From SIG701 sp045539595 (GTDB lineage: Bacteria; Bacillota; Clostridia; Oscillospirales; CAG-272), in contig JAZQFQ010000045.1 in the NCBI GenBank assembly GCA_045539595.1, positions 1 to 55,329 of the forward strand: a DNA stretch of 55,329 bases. Reading direction: 5' to 3'. Shown piece by piece: positions 25,532-34,230 of this stretch. Both the position numbers and the translations under genes were made by a program. The notes beneath the pieces are model-generated. The model made no database searches. It worked only from the letters and a program-made list of their open reading frames with translations, and was not told the DNA's origin. How positions within the stretch are numbered: the first letter of the stretch is position 1; the number at the start of each line of letters is the position of its first letter.

Positions 25532-26710
25532 TCAAATCTCCATCAAATCATGGAAACGGGCCAATGCTTTATTGTTATCTGCCTTATAATGTGCCAGTTT
25601 TTCTTTGCATACGCGCAGTGCATCGCGATTTCCCGCCAGATCGCACAGCGCCTTGCTCAGTGCCATTTGGTCATTTTCGCAGACCCAGCCGCCGGCCACA
25701 TCCGTGACCATCTCCTGAGAGGAGGTCGTCGCCGTAGTCAGCACAGGGAGGCTCAAAAACCGGGCTTCATCCACCACCATCGGTGCCGCTTCGTGAAAGG
25801 ACGTGAGCAGGAACAGATCCGCGTTTTTCATATATCGGTACGGATTGCTTTGTTCTCCCAGAAAAACCACGGAATCGTCCAGATGCATATCCGTCACCAG
25901 TTTGGTCAATGCACCACCCATAGGACCGCCGCCCACAATATGCAGTTTCACCGGCAATCCTTTTGTCCTGGCGTCAGCGACCGCTTGGATCGCACGCTCA
26001 ATCCCCTTCTCGTGACTGAGGCGCGAAACGGTAACCGCATTCACCACCTCAGGATCATACAGAAGCGGATCCTCCTCGGCCAATGCCCGGATCTCATCGT
26101 ATCGATGACAGTTGGGAACGGTGATGCACTTATCCTTCAGGTGCGGGAGCACCGCCTCCACCGTTCGCCGACAGCCGTCAGAGCAAGCGGCAATACGATC
26201 GAAGCGCTCCATCATGCGATTGTTGGCGGGATGGTTGGCACCGCATCTCCCGTAATCGCCGTGGATGAAAGCGACTTTTTTCTTCGCATGCACACGCGAA
26301 AGAACGTAATCCTGCACGCCGCCGTAAAAGGATTCTTTGCGTCCATTGTGCAGATAGGAAATCGCACAATCATACTCCCCGGACAAGGGAGACTGTTTCA
26401 TTAACATGAGACGGATGGCCCAACGTCGGCCAAACAGCCGGCTGATAATGGCCAGAAACCCGCGGGAAATCTTCATACCCACATGGCCTGCGCACTCACT
26501 CTGGCTCATACCCAGATACCGGAACGGACCGTCACATTCCACAACCTTCACGCTTGGGGGGAGCTTATCTACGTATTCCCCCGTCTTGCGGAAAAGAAGC
26601 AGCGTCACGTCGTATAGATGCTCAGCATCCATAGCCCACAGCAGATTGTACAGGCTTTTTTGGACGCCGCCAACCTTCATGTTGTTGTTTACAATAACAA
26701 TTTTCTTCAT
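25532..26710 (-). CDS. Glycosyltransferase family 4 (GT-B fold)
   Basis: A 392-aa cytoplasmic glycosyltransferase. The N-terminus MKKIVIVNNNMKVGGVQKSL has the glycine-rich acceptor-side loop of the family. The C-terminal domain shows VSRLSHEKGIERAI, then LHIVGGGP, then SFHEAAPMVVDEA, the usual nucleotide-sugar site with the E-x7-E-like motif. Length is typical. The start overlaps the stop of the upstream GT2 gene (ATGA). Predicted to add one sugar to the lipid-linked repeat unit; donor and acceptor are not inferable. Confidence 0.92.
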   Translation of the reverse strand: MKKIVIVNNNMKVGGVQKSLYNLLWAMDAEHLYDVTLLLFRKTGEYVDKLPPSVKVVECDGPFRYLGMSQSECAGHVGMKISRGFLAIISRLFGRRWAIRLMLMKQSPLSGEYDCAISYLHNGRKESFYGGVQDYVLSRVHAKKKVAFIHGDYGRCGANHPANNRMMERFDRIAACSDGCRRTVEAVLPHLKDKCITVPNCHRYDEIRALAEEDPLLYDPEVVNAVTVSRLSHEKGIERAIQAVADARTKGLPVKLHIVGGGPMGGALTKLVTDMHLDDSVVFLGEQSNPYRYMKNADLFLLTSFHEAAPMVVDEARFLSLPVLTTATTSSQEMVTDVAGGWVCENDQMALSKALCDLAGNRDALRVCKEKLAHYKADNNKALARFHDLMEI

Positions 26711-27513
26711 TTATTATATATAGAGTATGGTATCATCTTTTTACCATTGCGGATGCCGGCGTACATCAGACGAAGCCGTTCCAGCGGTCCGATATTGGTT
26801 TCCCGCTTAAAACATATGCCAAAATACAGTGCCATGATATAAGCACATCGCGGAAACAGTCTGCGGATCAACGCACCTTTGTCGTAGAAATACTTCTCAT
26901 TGCATCCTTCAAACCAGGTAGAGGAATCTTTGTGGCAGATGCCGAGAATGTAACTGTGTGCATACACCTTCAAGCCGGCATCAAAGCAAGCTTTCAAAAA
27001 CAGGCTGTCCTCACCGGAGCTGAAATCGCATCCGCCGCCGAAGCACTGGTGAAACGTAATGTTATTCTCAACCAGGGCCCGCCGCCGTACAGCGATCCGG
27101 TAGGTACCAAACCGCATAGAATTCCACACATGCAGCCGGCGAATGTTGCTGCACCTCGTTTCGGTAATGACACCGTTTTTGGCCATGTGCATCCCAAACA
27201 CGATCACATCGGCAGCCGGATTTTGCCGGAAGGCATCCAGGACTGACGGAGGCATATCGTCGTTGTACACCACATCGTCATCCGCCAGCAGGAGGATATC
27301 CGCAGTCGCCGCCATGAGAGCGATATTCCGATTCAATCCGACACCGCGCGTGGGGGTGGTAATCATCATCCAATCCCCCGCTTCCGTGTTCCGGTGGATG
27401 ACCTCCTCACGGTCTGCTTGATTTGCTATCACCGCACTGCATCGGATATTCATGTTTTCCGCGATACGCAGATTCTCCTGATGCATGACGGCAGCCAATA
27501 CCTGTAATGTCAT
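26707..27513 (-). CDS. Glycosyltransferase family 2-like (GT-A fold)
   Basis: A 268-aa protein. The GT-A core includes TRGVGLNRNIALMAATADILLLADDDVVY near residue 65, containing the DDD metal motif, and a later GEDSLFLKAC catalytic-side motif near residue 170. The N-terminus is shorter than usual for GT2 and lacks the classic VSVIIP strand, starting instead MTLQVLAAVMHQ. It lies between a lipoprotein gene and the GT4 gene with very short spacing, so it is part of the same transcription unit. Confidence 0.85.
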   Translation of the reverse strand: MTLQVLAAVMHQENLRIAENMNIRCSAVIANQADREEVIHRNTEAGDWMMITTPTRGVGLNRNIALMAATADILLLADDDVVYNDDMPPSVLDAFRQNPAADVIVFGMHMAKNGVITETRCSNIRRLHVWNSMRFGTYRIAVRRRALVENNITFHQCFGGGCDFSSGEDSLFLKACFDAGLKVYAHSYILGICHKDSSTWFEGCNEKYFYDKGALIRRLFPRCAYIMALYFGICFKRETNIGPLERLRLMYAGIRNGKKMIPYSIYNK

Positions 27514-27525
27514 CGTACCGAATCC

Positions 27526-28077
27526 TTACTCCGCTAAAGTAAAGCGGGAATCTTCACACAGAGAGACAATGACATCGTTAACGGTTTCCTGAGCGGCATA
27601 GAAGGTACGCATCGCATTGTCCGTCAGGTCTTTAGGCGCGTCTGCAATGGAAATGGAAATCTGCATTACCACCGACGCATCGGTAAACTGCAGTGTTCCG
27701 AGAGGAATCCCTTCCCCATCATCGTTGTAGTGAACGGTATACAAAGGAATCTCTTTTTCATCAATTGCTGCTGTGAACACCAGGTTGGAGGCGGCATCAT
27801 GCTGAACGGCTTTCACGGAAATGATGTCCGAAAAAGCAGATGAATAGCGAAACGTGCCGTATGTAGTTCCCACGACCACCCACTTATCGTTTTCGTTCGT
27901 GGTCTCGATTCTCAACTCGGGCGCGCCGGTTTCCTCAGGGGCCCCTACACTTCCCATCTGCGTATCCTTCGACGGCTCGTTGGGTTTCTCGATTTTCCGA
28001 CAACCGCCGGCAGCCAAAGCTGTCACAACAGCACACAGCACCAGCAAGATCGCTACACTCTTTTTATTTTTTCTCAA
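27526..28077 (-). CDS. Small putative lipoprotein of unknown function (TTG start)
   Basis: A 183-aa protein with a lysine-rich start, a hydrophobic stretch and a lipobox-like LAAGGC near residue 25, followed by a Lys/Glu/Pro-rich linker, which predicts a membrane-anchored lipoprotein. I chose the TTG at 28077 because a perfect AGGAGG lies 7 nt upstream; the ATG at 28134 would add a non-signal-like extension that overlaps the LicD gene. I do not recognise the domain. The soluble part is beta-rich and about 150 residues long. The lipobox has Ala rather than Leu at -3, so lipidation is likely but not certain. Co-transcribed with the glycosyltransferases. Confidence 0.72.
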   Translation of the reverse strand: MRKNKKSVAILLVLCAVVTALAAGGCRKIEKPNEPSKDTQMGSVGAPEETGAPELRIETTNENDKWVVVGTTYGTFRYSSAFSDIISVKAVQHDAASNLVFTAAIDEKEIPLYTVHYNDDGEGIPLGTLQFTDASVVMQISISIADAPKDLTDNAMRTFYAAQETVNDVIVSLCEDSRFTLAE

Positions 28078-28105
28078 AACATCGCCTCCTTTATGAAATC
28101 GTTCA

Positions 28106-28999
28106 TCAACGAATACTTCTGGTATGTATATCAAACGTCATATCCTTATGACAATCCCGATATATCTCATAGGAATTCTCCAAATCCACCAAAACCGCGT
28201 GCTGTTTGATCACACGCTCTTCCGGCGGCGGCAGGCGCATATAATCGCCGTACATTATAGTAAGCAACGCATCGTATTCCATTGGAATCGGATAGTTGTT
28301 TCCTTCAAATTTATTATATATCTTTTTTTCCATACAGCGGCGGGGGTAGACGCTTCGGCCATATACAGAGGCCCCGCCCAGAAAGCTATGGACATATTCG
28401 CTGTCCTCCCGCCCGCATTTTGTCATTTTCAGAAAGGGAGCCGTCGGCAGCCATGCACACACGTGCATAAATATTTTTTTTCGTATGCTGTCCGTTTCGT
28501 ACCCCCGTTTGTACAATGATTTCGCAATTACCACTTTGGAGGCATAGAACTGCAATTTCCTGCCCCATGCATGCCCCAGGGCGTTATCACAGGGGAAAAT
28601 GTCAATATACACGCCCTGATGAATCTCCGGATCCCTCGGGTAATACTTTTCCAGACAAGTGGTGTGATTCAGCCGTAATTTGGAAAAAAACATGGGCCAA
28701 TGCTCGGAGAATTCCTTCTGCAGACAGAAGGTATCCCGCTGCAGCACGGTATCGGCCTGCTCCAAAAAGCGGTCGTAATCTTTTCGCATCATGATGACAT
28801 CCAAATCATCATCCCACGGGATAAATCCCTCGTGCCGCACAGCACCGAGCATCGTTCCGGCAAAGAGCATATACGGAATCTCCAAAGCCCGGCATACACG
28901 GTCGAATTCCCGGAGGATCGTGCACAAAGCCCGTTGATGCGCAGGCAGTGAAGCATGGGTTGTTTGCGGCTGCGCCGCAGTATTTTCTATCTCCATCAT
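28106..28999 (-). CDS. LicD family phosphotransferase
   Basis: A 297-aa protein. The LicD nucleotidyltransferase-fold signature is clear: YMLFAGTMLGAVRHEGFIPW directly followed by the metal-binding DDDLDV, then MMRKDYDRF and GVYIDIFPCD. LicD enzymes attach phosphocholine or other phospho-groups to surface glycans in the cytoplasm. The ATG at 28999 overlaps the stop of the upstream GT2 gene; the longer frame to 29119 would lie inside that gene and was rejected. ATG 28996 is equally possible. LicD suggests a phosphodiester-linked decoration on this polysaccharide. Confidence 0.88.
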   Translation of the reverse strand: MMEIENTAAQPQTTHASLPAHQRALCTILREFDRVCRALEIPYMLFAGTMLGAVRHEGFIPWDDDLDVIMMRKDYDRFLEQADTVLQRDTFCLQKEFSEHWPMFFSKLRLNHTTCLEKYYPRDPEIHQGVYIDIFPCDNALGHAWGRKLQFYASKVVIAKSLYKRGYETDSIRKKIFMHVCAWLPTAPFLKMTKCGREDSEYVHSFLGGASVYGRSVYPRRCMEKKIYNKFEGNNYPIPMEYDALLTIMYGDYMRLPPPEERVIKQHAVLVDLENSYEIYRDCHKDMTFDIHTRSIR

Positions 29000-29754
29000 C
29001 AGCCAAAATACTTTTTTACACCATTCACAGTGTACATCAGGAAATAATAAGCGCTTTTTACGAAGGAATAGCCAAGATATTCCCGATAGATCTTCCAACG
29101 CTTGTGAGCGCTGTTCCATTTATTGAAGGAGCGTGAGTTGGCAATCCATCGCCAGCTCACCAGTACTTCCCTGCACCCAACGGCCTTATAACCGTCACGC
29201 AGGGCACTGAGCCACAGGCAATAGTCCTCATGGTAAAAATCTTGGATAAACCGATAGGAATCGGCAACTCTGCGGGACAGCATCACCGTGGAGCAGCCCA
29301 TCACATTTTCCTTCAGCATCGCCGAAAAGGTAGTGGAGGCGGGGACCACATAGGGATGCTTGCCGGGATTTCCATGGCGGTCCACAACCGCATAGGAAGT
29401 ATACGCCAGATCCGCTTTCTCTGCCCTCATGGACTGAAGCTGCTTTTCCAGTTTATCCGGACACCACAAATCATCTCCATCCAAAAAAGCCACATACTCT
29501 CCGCGGCTTTCATCCAGTCCGCGGTTTCTTGTCCCGGCAACCCCGATATTCGCAGGATTCCGGAGGAATCGGATGCGCTCATCCTCGTCCGCCAATCGAC
29601 GAATGATCTCACAGGTGGCGTCCGTGGATCCATCATCGATCGCAAGCAATTCCCAATGACGGTATGTCTGTTCCATAACCGAGCGAACAGCCATCTCGAC
29701 AAATGCTTCGCAATTGTGCGCGGGAAGAATAACGGATACCAATGGATCGTTCAT
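28999..29754 (-). CDS. Glycosyltransferase family 2
   Basis: A 251-aa classic GT2 enzyme. It starts MNDPLVSVILPAHNCEAF, has LLAIDDGSTDATCEII near residue 37, the GEYVAFLDGDDLW metal motif near residue 87, and a later HEDYCLWLSAL motif near residue 175. Cytoplasmic, no membrane segment until a weakly hydrophobic C-terminus. It adds a sugar to the growing lipid-linked repeat unit; the specific sugar is not inferable. Translationally coupled to LicD downstream. Confidence 0.93.
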   Translation of the reverse strand: MNDPLVSVILPAHNCEAFVEMAVRSVMEQTYRHWELLAIDDGSTDATCEIIRRLADEDERIRFLRNPANIGVAGTRNRGLDESRGEYVAFLDGDDLWCPDKLEKQLQSMRAEKADLAYTSYAVVDRHGNPGKHPYVVPASTTFSAMLKENVMGCSTVMLSRRVADSYRFIQDFYHEDYCLWLSALRDGYKAVGCREVLVSWRWIANSRSFNKWNSAHKRWKIYREYLGYSFVKSAYYFLMYTVNGVKKYFG

Positions 29755-29788
29755 GTCTCAGGATTCCACCTTATCTTACAGTTTTATT

Positions 29789-31111
29789 TCAGGCACTTTG
29801 GATGCTTTCACGTTCAGACAGGAATCGCAAAGCAAAACACACAAAGATAGGGATCAGGAAAAACTCGTCAAAGAACAGAAAGTCCAAGGCCATCCAGGGA
29901 CCGATCGTTCCCACCAGGATGATACCCATCTGCACTATGCTGCCCCAACGAATCTTTGCGTCTGCCATCAGAATTCGCACATAGCAAATCACCCAGGCTA
30001 TAAGGCCCACACCGCCAACGATGCCCATCTGGTACACAATCTGAAGCAGGGTATTGTGCGAACCTCGATCATCAATCATCACATTGGTGTATCCCACCCC
30101 AAACAGCAGCAGACGGGAATCTTCTGTAAGTGCCTGAATATATTTGCTCCAAAGTTCGGTTCGTCCGGTTGTGAAATCGGATAGTGTCTTTCCGCTGGTC
30201 AAGCGCTGTATCATCATATCGATCAAGTCGGTAAACGCCGTAAAGGAAAGCAGGAACACAGCACCGACAATCAACGACAATATAATGGTGACTTTCATGG
30301 TCAATTTGCCTTTTTTAAACATAAAGGCAACGCCCCAGAAAAGCATCAGACAGAGCACAATCAGAAGGAAGCTCTTGGAAACGGAAAGAAATCCGCAATA
30401 CAGCAGAACCATCATCAGAAGAACCAGCGTAACGGCTCTGCCTTTTTTCAGATTATTCAGCAGAAGCACCATTACCCCACTCAATGCAGCAGTAACGTGA
30501 GAGGAGTAGAAATTGGGATCTCCGTAATATCCGGCATATCGTACAACACCGAACAAACTCAGTTTGCGCACGTACCGGGCGATGGTAGGAAAGATAATAA
30601 AATATCGCGCAGAAATGGCTGCCAGAATAATACCTAAGGAAAAAACTACGGTCAGCCAGTAAAAATCGTATTTATTATCATTCATTTCGCGGCAGAGAAA
30701 GGGTGCCACAAGCAAGGAAGCGGAGAACATAATAAAGTCGTATCGGAAGGGATATCCGAACACGGTTTTTACAACCAGAAGCATGGATATAAGAACCAAT
30801 GCAGGGATCAGATGGTACACATTGATTTTCTTGCTGCCCATCACAATGTATATCAAATACACCATCAAAAGTGCGATGGTGTAAAATGAGACAGTGCCCG
30901 GCCGAATCTTCAAAAGCGCGGAAAAAGGCAAAAAGAACAAGAGCACCGGCAACGCCATACTTTTGATCGCCGTCCACGCCGTCAGTGCCAAAAAGCACAT
31001 CAGGCAGGGTATCAATATGTACGGATTGTTCAGCACCTGTGCAAATAAAAGCCACAAGGTTTCCAACAGACAGGCAGCCAGAACGAGAATCTTAGATTTT
31101 ACAGATAACAT
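29789..31111 (-). CDS. O-antigen ligase/polymerase-like membrane protein (Wzy-type)
   Basis: A 440-aa protein with about 11-12 membrane segments and the large extracytoplasmic loop typical of Wzy/WaaL proteins. The loop contains TTGRTELWSKY and LFGVGYTN, followed by GSHNTLLQIVYQMGIVG, a conserved block of the O-antigen ligase family. The likely role is polymerisation of flipped repeat units outside the membrane. It lies 11 bp downstream of the sugar transferase gene, in one operon. Confidence 0.87.
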   Translation of the reverse strand: MLSVKSKILVLAACLLETLWLLFAQVLNNPYILIPCLMCFLALTAWTAIKSMALPVLLFFLPFSALLKIRPGTVSFYTIALLMVYLIYIVMGSKKINVYHLIPALVLISMLLVVKTVFGYPFRYDFIMFSASLLVAPFLCREMNDNKYDFYWLTVVFSLGIILAAISARYFIIFPTIARYVRKLSLFGVVRYAGYYGDPNFYSSHVTAALSGVMVLLLNNLKKGRAVTLVLLMMVLLYCGFLSVSKSFLLIVLCLMLFWGVAFMFKKGKLTMKVTIILSLIVGAVFLLSFTAFTDLIDMMIQRLTSGKTLSDFTTGRTELWSKYIQALTEDSRLLLFGVGYTNVMIDDRGSHNTLLQIVYQMGIVGGVGLIAWVICYVRILMADAKIRWGSIVQMGIILVGTIGPWMALDFLFFDEFFLIPIFVCFALRFLSERESIQSA

Positions 31112-31122
31112 GAAGGATCCCC

Positions 31123-31824
31123 TTATTTTGCGGCATCGCAGTCGAACACCAGAACAACTGTCTTGAGTATAATCTTAATATCCAGCCACATAGATCTGTT
31201 TTTTATGTATTCCACATCGTACAGGACTTTTTTATGGGGAGCCAGATGATATCCGCCCTCCACCTGGGCCAATCCTGTCAGTCCCGGTTTCACCTTCAGC
31301 CGCTCGTGGAAGCCATGGATGTACTTTTCGAACTCGTTGTAGTACACTTCTCGCTCCGGTCGGGGGCCCACCAGGCTCATTTCCCCTTTCAGAATGCACC
31401 AAAGCTGGGGCAATTCATCCAGATGCGTGGCACGCAATACACGACCCAAACCGGTAACGCGTGGATCTTTTTCGCCGGATGACCATTGAATCCCGTTGAC
31501 TTCCGCATCCATACGCATGGTACGGAATTTGATTACATCAATTTTGCATCCATTGAGTCCCAAACGCTCCTGACGATAAAAGACCTTTCCTTTGGATGTG
31601 CACTTCACCAGCGCAGCAATCAACAACATGGGAACTGCCAGCAGCAAGAGCGCCACCAAAGAAAAAATAATATCAAATGCGCGTTTGAAAAACGAATACA
31701 CCGGCTTAGCATCTATCTCGCCCAGATCTTCTATGTAATATTCCTTATGACTTTCATAAGGCATAATAACCACGGTGTTATCCACACCGTCCCCATTTCG
31801 CTTCGCGGTCAACGATGTCATCAC
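31123..31824 (-). CDS. Initiating sugar-1-phosphate transferase (bacterial sugar transferase family)
   Basis: A 233-aa protein that starts repeat-unit synthesis by transferring a sugar phosphate to undecaprenyl phosphate. A cytoplasmic N-terminus of about 45 residues is followed by one membrane helix (FDIIFSLVALLLLAVPML) and the catalytic domain: VFYRQERLG, IDVIKFRTM, THLDELPQLWCILKGEMSLV followed by GPRPE, then KPGLTGLAQV. It lacks the extra membrane domain of WcaJ/WbaP-type enzymes, so it is the short EpsL-like form. Two adjacent ATG codons make the exact start uncertain by one residue. Confidence 0.94.
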   Translation of the reverse strand: MMTSLTAKRNGDGVDNTVVIMPYESHKEYYIEDLGEIDAKPVYSFFKRAFDIIFSLVALLLLAVPMLLIAALVKCTSKGKVFYRQERLGLNGCKIDVIKFRTMRMDAEVNGIQWSSGEKDPRVTGLGRVLRATHLDELPQLWCILKGEMSLVGPRPEREVYYNEFEKYIHGFHERLKVKPGLTGLAQVEGGYHLAPHKKVLYDVEYIKNRSMWLDIKIILKTVVLVFDCDAAK

Positions 31825-31838
31825 ATCCTCCCTTTATT

Positions 31839-32834
31839 TTAGTCTTCCCGTTCATAAAAGCAGTCAATGACAACTTCCTTCACAGAATTTTCCTCCGGAT
31901 AGAACTCCAGAAATTCCTCTCCCATGATGGTCTCACCACGAAGATCGAGGATCGTATCCAAATCATACACAGCTACTTTTTGCAGCAAGCTTTCCAATTT
32001 GTTGCCTGAGCAATCGGACACAATATAGTCCGTCATTTTCAATGCGGCGCGGGAGATGAACGAATCCTCTTCCGCCGCTTTTTGACGGGACTGGGCGATC
32101 AGCGCATCCAGATACTGTCTCTGGCGCTGCATCCGGTGGTTATTGGTGGGGTCATCCAAACCATAGCGGGAGCGAACGTAGAAAAGCGCCTGCTCCCCCT
32201 TCAAGGTTACCGATTTGCCCTGCACCATCGACGCATCGATTCCGGTGAAATCGTCCAGAATCTCCAGCGTAACGCCGCCGACCAGATCGTTGTATACCGG
32301 GACTGCATCCATAGTCACAGAAACATAGTGATCGATTTCCACGCCCATGAGCAGCTTGGACACAGCGTTTGCCGCATTCCGGCAACTGACCTCCCGCCCA
32401 TTCCCATAGGTGTGAGAAAGCGCGATTTGTTTGACAACCGTGCCCACCTTATCGCCCGCTACGCCCAGGATATTCATCTCCGCCATAGCGTCGCGATTCA
32501 CATGGATAGCCCGGCAGGTTTTCTCCGCATTGTCGATCACAAGCAGCAGAAGAAAGTCTGCTTGCTTGTCATTATTGTAAGAATCGCTGTCCTCACTCTG
32601 GAACGTATCGAGTCCGAGGATCAAAACCGTTTCGATTTGATCCTTCAACACATAGTTCTGACCGTTGTAGGACAGCGTTTCACTCAACTCTTTTTTATTT
32701 TCCGGATAAATGCTATGCTTTTTCTCCCAGATTTCCACAAAAAAGAGTCCCAGAGAAAGTAGCAATAGGGCGGCAAGAACAATAGCCACTGTTTTGGTGA
32801 CTATTGTTCTTGTATCGCTTTTGCCTATATTCAT
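31839..32834 (-). CDS. LCP (LytR-CpsA-Psr) family protein
   Basis: A 331-aa membrane-anchored protein: one N-terminal helix (VAIVLAALLLLSLGLFFVEI) and then an extracytoplasmic LCP domain. Family motifs are VLILGLD, DFLLLLVID, INRD-like HVNRDAM, YGNG, VGGVTLEI and GEQALFYVRSRYGLDD with NHRMQRQR. LCP proteins join undecaprenyl-linked polymers to peptidoglycan, so this locus probably makes a wall-attached polysaccharide at least in part. ATG overlaps the preceding stop (ATGA). Confidence 0.92.
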   Translation of the reverse strand: MNIGKSDTRTIVTKTVAIVLAALLLLSLGLFFVEIWEKKHSIYPENKKELSETLSYNGQNYVLKDQIETVLILGLDTFQSEDSDSYNNDKQADFLLLLVIDNAEKTCRAIHVNRDAMAEMNILGVAGDKVGTVVKQIALSHTYGNGREVSCRNAANAVSKLLMGVEIDHYVSVTMDAVPVYNDLVGGVTLEILDDFTGIDASMVQGKSVTLKGEQALFYVRSRYGLDDPTNNHRMQRQRQYLDALIAQSRQKAAEEDSFISRAALKMTDYIVSDCSGNKLESLLQKVAVYDLDTILDLRGETIMGEEFLEFYPEENSVKEVVIDCFYERED

Positions 32835-33496
32835 GCTTTCTTCTTCTTAGCGCCTACCAGAACCACTACCAGGCCGGCAGCAGCTACCAGAGCCACGCCC
32901 AGATAAGCCATGGCGTTATCGCCGGTGGGAGGGGTGGAGCTTCCGGAACCGTTGTCAACAACGATTGCGAAGGGAGACAGGGTCTCTACAAAGAAGGTAA
33001 CGGTCTTGGCATCCTTGTTCCACTCTACGATCTGAAGATTTTCCCAAGTGTTGTTCTTCAGGTGCAGAATGCCTACAAGATTGTCCAGAGTCTCAGCCTT
33101 CAGAGTGATGGTGAAGCCGTTGTGGCCGTCATGATCATCGCAATCATAGGAGCTGATATCGAAGAGATCGCCGACAGACAGCTCAGACGCGGTCATATCC
33201 TTGGATTCTGCCAGAGCCTTCAGAGCCTTGGAGAAATCATTGTTCTGAATGTGATTGGCAATCTGCTTGTAAGCTTCTTCCAATGCAAGGCGGGTTGCCT
33301 CATCCAAATTGTTTCTTTCGGCGTAAGACGTAACCTTCAACTGGGCGTCGCATCCGTCGGGAGCCGTGAAGCTAACCAGTTCAGGAGCCTTATTGCCGGA
33401 GGGGCTGGCAACGAATGCGCCGGGAGCGGCGAGGGCGGTCAGGCACAGAGAAACGGCCATCACCAGAGTGAGACAAAGAGCTACGATTTTTTTCAT
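32831..33496 (-). CDS. Small secreted surface protein with a TPPTGD-type sorting signal
   Basis: A 221-aa protein. A signal peptide spans residues 1-24 (ends LTALAAPG). A C-terminal TPPTGD motif is followed by a ~20-residue hydrophobic helix and an AKKKKA tail, the layout of a sortase substrate with a non-canonical xPxTG signal. The soluble part has an Asp/His/Cys patch (SYDCDDHDGHNG) and ends LSPFAIVVD, a motif common at the end of Ig-like domains of gut surface proteins. I chose ATG 33496 because AAAGGAT lies upstream; ATG 33508 is too close to it. No sortase gene is in the window. It sits unusually inside the regulatory cpsBCD-LCP block. Confidence 0.78.
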   Translation of the reverse strand: MKKIVALCLTLVMAVSLCLTALAAPGAFVASPSGNKAPELVSFTAPDGCDAQLKVTSYAERNNLDEATRLALEEAYKQIANHIQNNDFSKALKALAESKDMTASELSVGDLFDISSYDCDDHDGHNGFTITLKAETLDNLVGILHLKNNTWENLQIVEWNKDAKTVTFFVETLSPFAIVVDNGSGSSTPPTGDNAMAYLGVALVAAAGLVVVLVGAKKKKA

Positions 33497-33528
33497 GATT
33501 AAATCCATCCTTTCAAAATGAATCGCTT

Positions 33529-34230
33529 TTAAGCAAGTATATTTTGCAGGAACAACTCGTTCCCATAGGTAATAAAGTCAGCGGCAAAGGCTTCACCAAA
33601 TTTCTTTTGCATGATCGCTACAGCCTTTGCGGTATTGGGCGCACGGTCTGCCATGTTATGCGCATCCGATCCAAGAAAATGGATCTGATGGTTTCGGAGC
33701 ATCCGAAGCGCCTTATGTCTGGTCAGACGACTTATGAAAAAACTGGCATTGGATTGGAACAACACGCCATTTTCCAGCAAGCGGAACAAAACAGCACCGT
33801 TTTGCATAGAAAGGTATCTCTCGATATGTGCCAGCACAAGCGTGATCTTTCCGCGGCCGGCGATATCGGTAATTTCTTTCACAGCGTATTCGGACCAGGG
33901 GCTGAAGGGCATTTCCAAGAGCAGGAGTTTGCTGCCCTCTATGCGAAGTTTTTTCAGATCGGGCAGATGACTGATTCCGTCGTAATACTTCACCTCGGCG
34001 CCCAAGGCGATCTCCGGGATATCCGGCTTCGCTTGTTTCAGCCTTTCCAGCGATTCATTACGCCGTCCGACAAATGCATCGACCGATTCATGGTTTGCCA
34101 AAAAATGGGGGGTTGCTATTACTTTCTTGATTCCTTGTGCTTTCATGGACTCCAGCATGGAGATACTCTCTTCCACGCTTTGGCTGCCATCATCTATCCT
34201 TGGTAGGATATGCGCATGAAAATCAATCAT
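33529..34230 (-). CDS. cpsB: CpsB/CapC family protein-tyrosine phosphatase (PHP fold)
   Basis: A 233-aa metal-dependent phosphatase that counteracts CpsD kinase autophosphorylation in Gram-positive polysaccharide systems. PHP metal motifs: DFHAHILPRIDDGS at residues 3-16, TPHFLANHE, GAEVKYY, LAHIERY and LGSDAHN near the C-terminus. Length is typical. The start lies 8 bp inside the end of cpsD (overlap), so the kinase and phosphatase are coupled. Confidence 0.93.
   Translation of the reverse strand: MIDFHAHILPRIDDGSQSVEESISMLESMKAQGIKKVIATPHFLANHESVDAFVGRRNESLERLKQAKPDIPEIALGAEVKYYDGISHLPDLKKLRIEGSKLLLLEMPFSPWSEYAVKEITDIAGRGKITLVLAHIERYLSMQNGAVLFRLLENGVLFQSNASFFISRLTRHKALRMLRNHQIHFLGSDAHNMADRAPNTAKAVAIMQKKFGEAFAADFITYGNELFLQNILA

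Noticed and set aside
20976..25589. Antisense open frame of 1,537 codons opposite the phosphodiester glycosidase gene
   Set aside because: No recognisable domain, overlaps a well-supported gene over its full length, and is explained by codon bias.
28078..28134. Longer ATG start for the lipoprotein gene
   Set aside because: The TTG at 28077 has a perfect AGGAGG at ideal spacing and gives a proper signal sequence; the extension does not.
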